Assembly (NCBI GenBank): GCA_905373605.1
Contig: CAJPTO010000099.1
Span: 1 to 10,436 of the forward strand
DNA length: 10,436 nt
Source: an uncultured Prevotella sp.
GTDB lineage: Bacteria > Bacteroidota > Bacteroidia > Bacteroidales > Bacteroidaceae
Direction of reading: 5' to 3'
Part shown: positions 6,144 through 10,436 of the stretch, piece by piece
How the letters are laid out: the number at the start of each line of letters is the position of its first letter
Numbering within the stretch: position 1 is the stretch's first letter
Notes under the pieces: generated by a model
Told to the model about the DNA's origin: nothing
The model's input: the letters and a program-made list of their open reading frames with translations, nothing else
Database searches by the model: none
Made by a program: the position numbers and the translations under genes

Positions 6144-7703
6144 TTATCGTCTTCGCCTCATCGTTACCAGCGGAACGAGCATCTCTTCCATGCTGATACC
6201 CCCATGTTGGAACGTGTCTTTGTAGTACGACACGTAATAATTGTAATTGTTGGGATAGGCAAAGAAGCTATTGCCCGTGGCAAACACGTAGCTGGTACTG
6301 ATGTTTGGCGAGGGCAGTTGCGCCTTGTGCGGCTCTTTGATGGTAAACACTTCCTTGGAATTATAGTTGAGGTTCTTGCCCAACTTATAGCGAAGGTTCG
6401 TATTGGTGTTACGGTCCCCGATGATTTTTATGGGCTTGGCGGTGCGAATTGAGCCGTGGTCGGTGGTGAGGACAACGGTGAAATCGCTCTGCGATAGCCG
6501 CTTGAAGAGGTCGGCGAGTATGGAATGGCGGAACCAACTGAGCGTGATGGAGCGGTAGGCCGACTCGTTGTTGGCCAGTTCGCGCACCATTCGCGACTCC
6601 GTTCTGGCGTGCGAAAGCATGTCAATGAAGTTGAACACCATCACGTTGAGGTCGTTTTGGCCCAGCTTCGAGAATTGCTCAAGCAATTTTTCGGCGTCAG
6701 CCGACGAGTTTACTTTTGTGTAACTGAACGTGTCGCGGCGGCGGTAACGCTCTATTTGCGTTTTTATCAGCAAGTCTTCGTTCAGGTTTTTGCCCTCCTC
6801 TTCGTCTTCGTCAACCCAAAGGTCTGGGAACATTTGCGCTATCTTATAAGGCATAAGTCCGCTGAAGATGGCGTTGCGTGCATATTGCGTGGCGGTGGGA
6901 AGGATGGTAATGTACATGTCTTCGTCGATGTCGAAGAGGTCGCCAATCTCGTTTTCTAGCATTTTCCACTGGTCGTAGCGGAAATTGTCTAGCACGATGA
7001 GGAACACTTTCTCGCCTTTGTCGAGCAAAGGGAAGACGGAATGCTTAAAGAGGTCGGGGCTCATCACGGGTCTTCCATTGGCCGTTGATGCACCTTCGGC
7101 CACCCAGTTCATGTAGTTTGCCTTAACGTATTTGGCAAACCCGTTGTTGGCTTCTTCTTTTTGCGTCACCAGTATGTCGGCCATGCTGCTGCCCGTGTTG
7201 CTCAATTCCAGTTCCCAGTGCACCAGTCGGCGGTACACTTTGCGCCAGTCGTCAAGCGTTTTGCAGTCCATTATCTGCATCGAGATGTCCTGGAAGTTTT
7301 GTTGGTAGCCCGTTTGCGTCACCTCAGATACAATTTCCTTTTGGTGGATGTTCTTCTTTAGGGTGAGCAAAATCTGACTGGGGTTGACGGGTTTGATGAG
7401 ATAATCGGCAATTTTCGAGCCGATGGCCTGTTCCATGATGTTCTCTTCCTCGCTCTTGGTGCACATCACCACAGGCGTAGCAGGCTGAATTTCCTTGATG
7501 CGTTGCAGCGTTTCTAGGCCCGAAAGGCCCGGCATCATCTCATCGAGCATGATAAGATCGAAGTTACGTTGCTCGCATTGGTCGAGCGCATCCATGCCAT
7601 TACTAACAGTAACAACCTCGTATCCCTTCTTTTCCAGAAATATAATGTGGGCTTTGAGCAGTTCAATCTCATCGTCGGCCCATAAAATCAGTCCATTGTT
7701 CAT
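6144..7703 (-). CDS. porX: T9SS regulator PorX: receiver domain plus PglZ phosphatase-like domain
   Basis: This 519-residue protein has the PorX architecture. An N-terminal receiver domain (about 1-120) has acidic residues D10-D11, phospho-acceptor D54 (LIMLDEMMPG), T82 and K104. A helical linker follows (about 125-210), then a PglZ/alkaline-phosphatase-superfamily domain (about 215-519). Probable metal and catalytic residues are intact: D239 (VLDN), the threonines in LPTATQ (270-272), D361 and H365 (FIDMLSH), D415-H416 (TTDHGS) and H500 (QHGG). In Porphyromonas gingivalis PorX is the partner of histidine kinase PorY, is required for T9SS function, and its C-terminal domain is reported to hydrolyse oligonucleotide second messengers. 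Unlike most response regulators it has no helix-turn-helix output domain. The start lies 3 nt after the porW/sprE stop, with AAGGA (complement of 7713-7717) as ribosome-binding site, which suggests translational coupling. Confidence 0.93.
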   Translation of the reverse strand: MNNGLILWADDEIELLKAHIIFLEKKGYEVVTVSNGMDALDQCEQRNFDLIMLDEMMPGLSGLETLQRIKEIQPATPVVMCTKSEEENIMEQAIGSKIADYLIKPVNPSQILLTLKKNIHQKEIVSEVTQTGYQQNFQDISMQIMDCKTLDDWRKVYRRLVHWELELSNTGSSMADILVTQKEEANNGFAKYVKANYMNWVAEGASTANGRPVMSPDLFKHSVFPLLDKGEKVFLIVLDNFRYDQWKMLENEIGDLFDIDEDMYITILPTATQYARNAIFSGLMPYKIAQMFPDLWVDEDEEEGKNLNEDLLIKTQIERYRRRDTFSYTKVNSSADAEKLLEQFSKLGQNDLNVMVFNFIDMLSHARTESRMVRELANNESAYRSITLSWFRHSILADLFKRLSQSDFTVVLTTDHGSIRTAKPIKIIGDRNTNTNLRYKLGKNLNYNSKEVFTIKEPHKAQLPSPNISTSYVFATGNSFFAYPNNYNYYVSYYKDTFQHGGISMEEMLVPLVTMRRRR

Positions 7704-7706
7704 TGC

Positions 7707-10436
7707 TTAAAATCCTTCTAAGTCATAATATTCATCGTCCGGGTCTATCTCTTTCCGTTTGGGCTTGGCAGGCGTTTTAGTGCTGTCTTGCTTAGCGGCG
7801 GGCTTCTTTTTGGTTTCGGGCGTGCGGCCCTTTTTACCCAGGTCGTCTTTAAAATCTATGCCCGTGTCTTCTTTCTTCTCTTTCTTTGTTGGTTGTTTTG
7901 AGGGTTTCTGCTCTGCCTTTACAGGCGTTTTCCCCTTTTGTTGCGTTTGTGTTTGTGATGTTTTGGCTTTTGTTGTTGTGGTCTGTTGTGGCTTTTGTTG
8001 AGTCTTCGTGTTGTTTGTTGTGGCCTTTGTGGGCTTTGGGGCGTCGTCTTCAATCACGATTGTGCCGTCGTCTGTTTGCCTTGTGGGTTGCTGTGGAGCT
8101 TCAATCACCGTGTCATCATCGGTCTTTTGGTTAGTCGAGGTGTTGCCTTTTGCGCCTTTTTCTGGCTCATCGATGGGGTAAGTGTCGTCTGCGGCTTCGT
8201 TTGCCTTGTTATCTAGCGGCAAAGTGAAGTCGTTGTCCAAAGCGCGGTCTATCTCTTCGATGGTTGGCAGGCGCAAGGGAACCTCGGGTTGCACGATTTC
8301 GGCCGGCTCGTTAAGCAGGCGGAACGTGCTTACTTTGAGCGGAGCGAAGTGCTGGTTGTAGAATTTGTCGTAGTCGTCGAAGCTAAGTTCCCTTCCAAGC
8401 AGGCGCATGTTGTCTTCGCTGATTACGAGCGAGCGGCCGTTGCGCAGCCTCTTTGTGATGCCCGTTTGCCGGTGCAGCTCGTGTGCATACTGCAAAGCCT
8501 CGTCGAAATTGCGGAAACCGCTCACCGTCATCAGTCTAAGTCCGTTGTCGGTTTCGGTTCGTATCTCGAAGTTTCGCACCAGATAATTGGTGAAATTGTA
8601 TTTGGCGAGTGCGAAGAGCAGCTGGTTTTCTTCAACGGAGTCGGGCTGATAGGCCATCACGAAGAGGAAGTTGGCGTTGCGGTCGTTGCTGAACTGCTTG
8701 CCATTAAGGCTGTCGGCGGCGTTTGTAGCGGCCGTTCGGCGTTGCCAAACATTGTTCAGGTCGAACCCACCAGCCTGCACTTGCCTGCCTGCCTTAATGC
8801 CATTGACAATCATGGCGGCCATTTTGCTTAGCTCGCTTTGTGGGAATTGTTCAACCAGCGTTTGCAAACCAGCCAGGCACCCCTCGATGTTTCCACCGTG
8901 AAGCATGGCCAAAGCCTCAACGAAGATAAACTTATCGCGGTTGGCTCCATGCTTAAACTTTGTGGCCGATGCCTTTGCATTGCGCGCCACAACGCCATAG
9001 TGTTCGGCTTTGAAAGCGTTGTAGGTTTCGGCATAGAGCGAGTCTTCGATGTGTTCGCCGCGTTGTGCGTTGGCGAAGTAGTAGGGGTCGGTAATCAGTT
9101 CGGTAAGTTCGTGCTTGGGATATTGCTGTTTGAGCAGTTCCGCATAGCGTTGTGCGGTGGCCTTTTCGCCTTTTCTCATGTAGAGAAGAAAGAGGTGATA
9201 GTACACCTCGGGCATCTTTTCGAACTGCGGATAGCTGTCTGTAAGACGGCGGAGTGCCTTTTCGGAGGGTGTGAGCAGGTCGAGTTTGTCTTTGAAGATA
9301 ACGCCCGAATGGAACAACCCCTCGGTAAGAAGCTGGTCGCTAGCCTGCTTTTGTTCGGGTGTGAAAGGAATTTGCGCCATGTAGAACTCTCGTTTGTGCG
9401 GGTCGTTGGCAGCCGTTTGCATGGCCTGTTGAATAGAGTCGCGGCGTGCTTCCTCTGCCATTATCGAGTCGCGTTGTGCTTCTGTAGGTTCGTCTGTGGG
9501 TGTGTTCAGAGCCACAGCGGCCTTGTTCAGCCGTTGCCAGTTGTCCACGTTGTCGCGTTTTCCCCATTGTCGTTCGAAAGCCGCTTTACCTTGGCTCACG
9601 GCGATGGGGTTATAGAAATACCATCCGCCGCCTTGTTGCATGCGTAGCGTCGGTGTTTGTGTCGTAGGTAAGCCCGAAGCACTGTTGCGTGCGATGGTTC
9701 TGCGTGCCGTTTCTTCGTCTTGTGCGTCGCGTTCTTCTTTTTCTTTCTTCTTCAATGCTGCTATCACGCGGTCGATGGCGGCGTTGCGTTGCTCCTCGGG
9801 CATGGTGGCCAGCAGCTGAAGCGAGTCTTGTAGCAACACGGTTTCAACGTGTGGCACCAGTTCGTCGAGCATTTTCGACCGCTGCGAAAGCTCCTCATAG
9901 TCTGCCCTGTCCTTATCTAGCAGTCCCAAGGCCTCGTTGTAGCAGCGGCGTGCGTCCGGGAAACGCTGTTTCTGCCAATAGATGTCGCCCAGCTTGCGCA
10001 TCAACACCCCCTTCTCGATGCCGTTTCGCGTGGCACGTTTTGCCCCGTTTTCGTAGGCAGCGATGGCATTAGCGGTATCTCGTTGTGCAAGATATATGTT
10101 GCCGATGGCATAGAACACCTGGTCCAGATATTCGCGGTTGTTGTCATTAGTGGCCATTCGGCGCAGCTTGGCAATCATCTTCTTGGCCTGTCCTTGCGCC
10201 AAAACCTCGGTTTGGGCGATGCGCGCATTGAAGTCTAGTTCGTACGAGGCGTGCATCGATGCCGCCTTTTTGAAGGCCTTATAGGCAGCATCGTGCTTGC
10301 CCACAAGGCGTTGCAGTTGTCCCAAGAGAAACCATTGTCGCGCCCTTTGCTTGCGGCGCATCTCGTGTTTGATAACCTTTTGCAGGTAAGGTATGGCCTT
10401 TTGCCACTCGGCTGCGTGCAGATGGTAGAGCGCATG
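7707..10436 (-). CDS. porW/sprE: PorW/SprE-type TPR protein of the T9SS (N-terminus outside window)
   Basis: The frame stays open to the window edge: 25 more codons precede the ATG at 10361 and continue the TPR pattern (HALYHLHAAEWQKAIPYLQ). That ATG is therefore internal and the gene is 5'-truncated here. The visible 909 residues show TPR-like helices (about 1-180), a charged helical stretch (about 200-245), the conserved WYFYNP segment (272-277) followed by the GK..F...WG.R...DNW pattern characteristic of SprE/PorW, a second TPR block, and a globular region near NFLFVMAYQPDS. The last ~165 residues are a low-complexity tail rich in Lys, Thr, Gln and Pro, ending in acidic DPDDEYYDLEGF. PorW is an outer-membrane lipoprotein in P. 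gingivalis, and SprE is needed for gliding and T9SS secretion in Flavobacterium; the lipoprotein signal cannot be checked here. It is the upstream partner of porX, with a 3-nt gap. Confidence 0.87.
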   Translation of the reverse strand, partial: HALYHLHAAEWQKAIPYLQKVIKHEMRRKQRARQWFLLGQLQRLVGKHDAAYKAFKKAASMHASYELDFNARIAQTEVLAQGQAKKMIAKLRRMATNDNNREYLDQVFYAIGNIYLAQRDTANAIAAYENGAKRATRNGIEKGVLMRKLGDIYWQKQRFPDARRCYNEALGLLDKDRADYEELSQRSKMLDELVPHVETVLLQDSLQLLATMPEEQRNAAIDRVIAALKKKEKEERDAQDEETARRTIARNSASGLPTTQTPTLRMQQGGGWYFYNPIAVSQGKAAFERQWGKRDNVDNWQRLNKAAVALNTPTDEPTEAQRDSIMAEEARRDSIQQAMQTAANDPHKREFYMAQIPFTPEQKQASDQLLTEGLFHSGVIFKDKLDLLTPSEKALRRLTDSYPQFEKMPEVYYHLFLLYMRKGEKATAQRYAELLKQQYPKHELTELITDPYYFANAQRGEHIEDSLYAETYNAFKAEHYGVVARNAKASATKFKHGANRDKFIFVEALAMLHGGNIEGCLAGLQTLVEQFPQSELSKMAAMIVNGIKAGRQVQAGGFDLNNVWQRRTAATNAADSLNGKQFSNDRNANFLFVMAYQPDSVEENQLLFALAKYNFTNYLVRNFEIRTETDNGLRLMTVSGFRNFDEALQYAHELHRQTGITKRLRNGRSLVISEDNMRLLGRELSFDDYDKFYNQHFAPLKVSTFRLLNEPAEIVQPEVPLRLPTIEEIDRALDNDFTLPLDNKANEAADDTYPIDEPEKGAKGNTSTNQKTDDDTVIEAPQQPTRQTDDGTIVIEDDAPKPTKATTNNTKTQQKPQQTTTTKAKTSQTQTQQKGKTPVKAEQKPSKQPTKKEKKEDTGIDFKDDLGKKGRTPETKKKPAAKQDSTKTPAKPKRKEIDPDDEYYDLEGF

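Noticed and set aside
6525..6959. 144-codon plus-strand frame opposite porX
   Set aside because: It lies wholly inside the PglZ-domain coding region of porX, whose motifs are intact.
8838..9647. 269-codon plus-strand frame opposite porW/sprE
   Set aside because: The TPR protein on the minus strand is well supported. The opposing product has the Val/Phe/Cys/Gly-rich composition of a reverse-frame shadow.
10359..10361. ATG at 10361 as the start of porW/sprE
   Set aside because: The same frame continues upstream to the window edge with a clear TPR-like sequence, and the protein would lack the export signal expected for PorW, so this Met is internal.

Overview
The window looks like chromosomal DNA from a Bacteroidota, most likely an oral or gut Prevotella-group species. 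The evidence is a set of type IX secretion system (T9SS) genes (a PorX-type PglZ response regulator and a PorW/SprE-type TPR protein), a large secreted protein with a T9SS C-terminal sorting domain, a match to the Bacteroidetes promoter consensus (TTG, 19 bp, TAnnTTTG), weak Shine-Dalgarno sites, and intergenic repeats of a style I associate with Prevotella. The genus is inference.

Layout. Bases 1-111 are the 3' end of an unrecognised plus-strand gene. Bases 112-920 are non-coding and contain a 22-bp tandem array of palindromes, a short block of octamer repeats, a candidate promoter and a leader of nearly 300 nt. Bases 921-4688 encode a 1255-residue secreted protein with a signal peptide and a T9SS sorting domain. 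A 58-residue basic/acidic peptide gene (4702-4878) follows 13 nt later, and a strong intrinsic terminator (4883-4922) closes this plus-strand unit. A convergent intergenic region (4923-5320) holds several hairpin-forming inverted repeats. The rest is on the minus strand: porW/sprE (N-terminus beyond the right edge), porX 3 nt later, a 409-nt spacer filled with two different tandem octamer arrays, then tsaE.

How the genes fit together. PorW/SprE is a T9SS component or assembly factor, and PorX is a cytoplasmic regulator required for T9SS function. Their near-contiguous arrangement implies co-transcription. The secreted protein on the other strand is a predicted substrate of the same system, although nothing in the sequence shows a direct functional link. 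TsaE belongs to tRNA t6A biosynthesis and is housekeeping; in this phylum it is often found next to porX.

The least explained material is non-coding: two abutting arrays with exactly the same 8-bp period but different consensus sequences, a sister block 5.3 kb away, and the 22-bp palindrome array. The small peptide downstream of the T9SS cargo is the most interesting coding unknown. I see no mobile element, CRISPR array, rRNA or tRNA.
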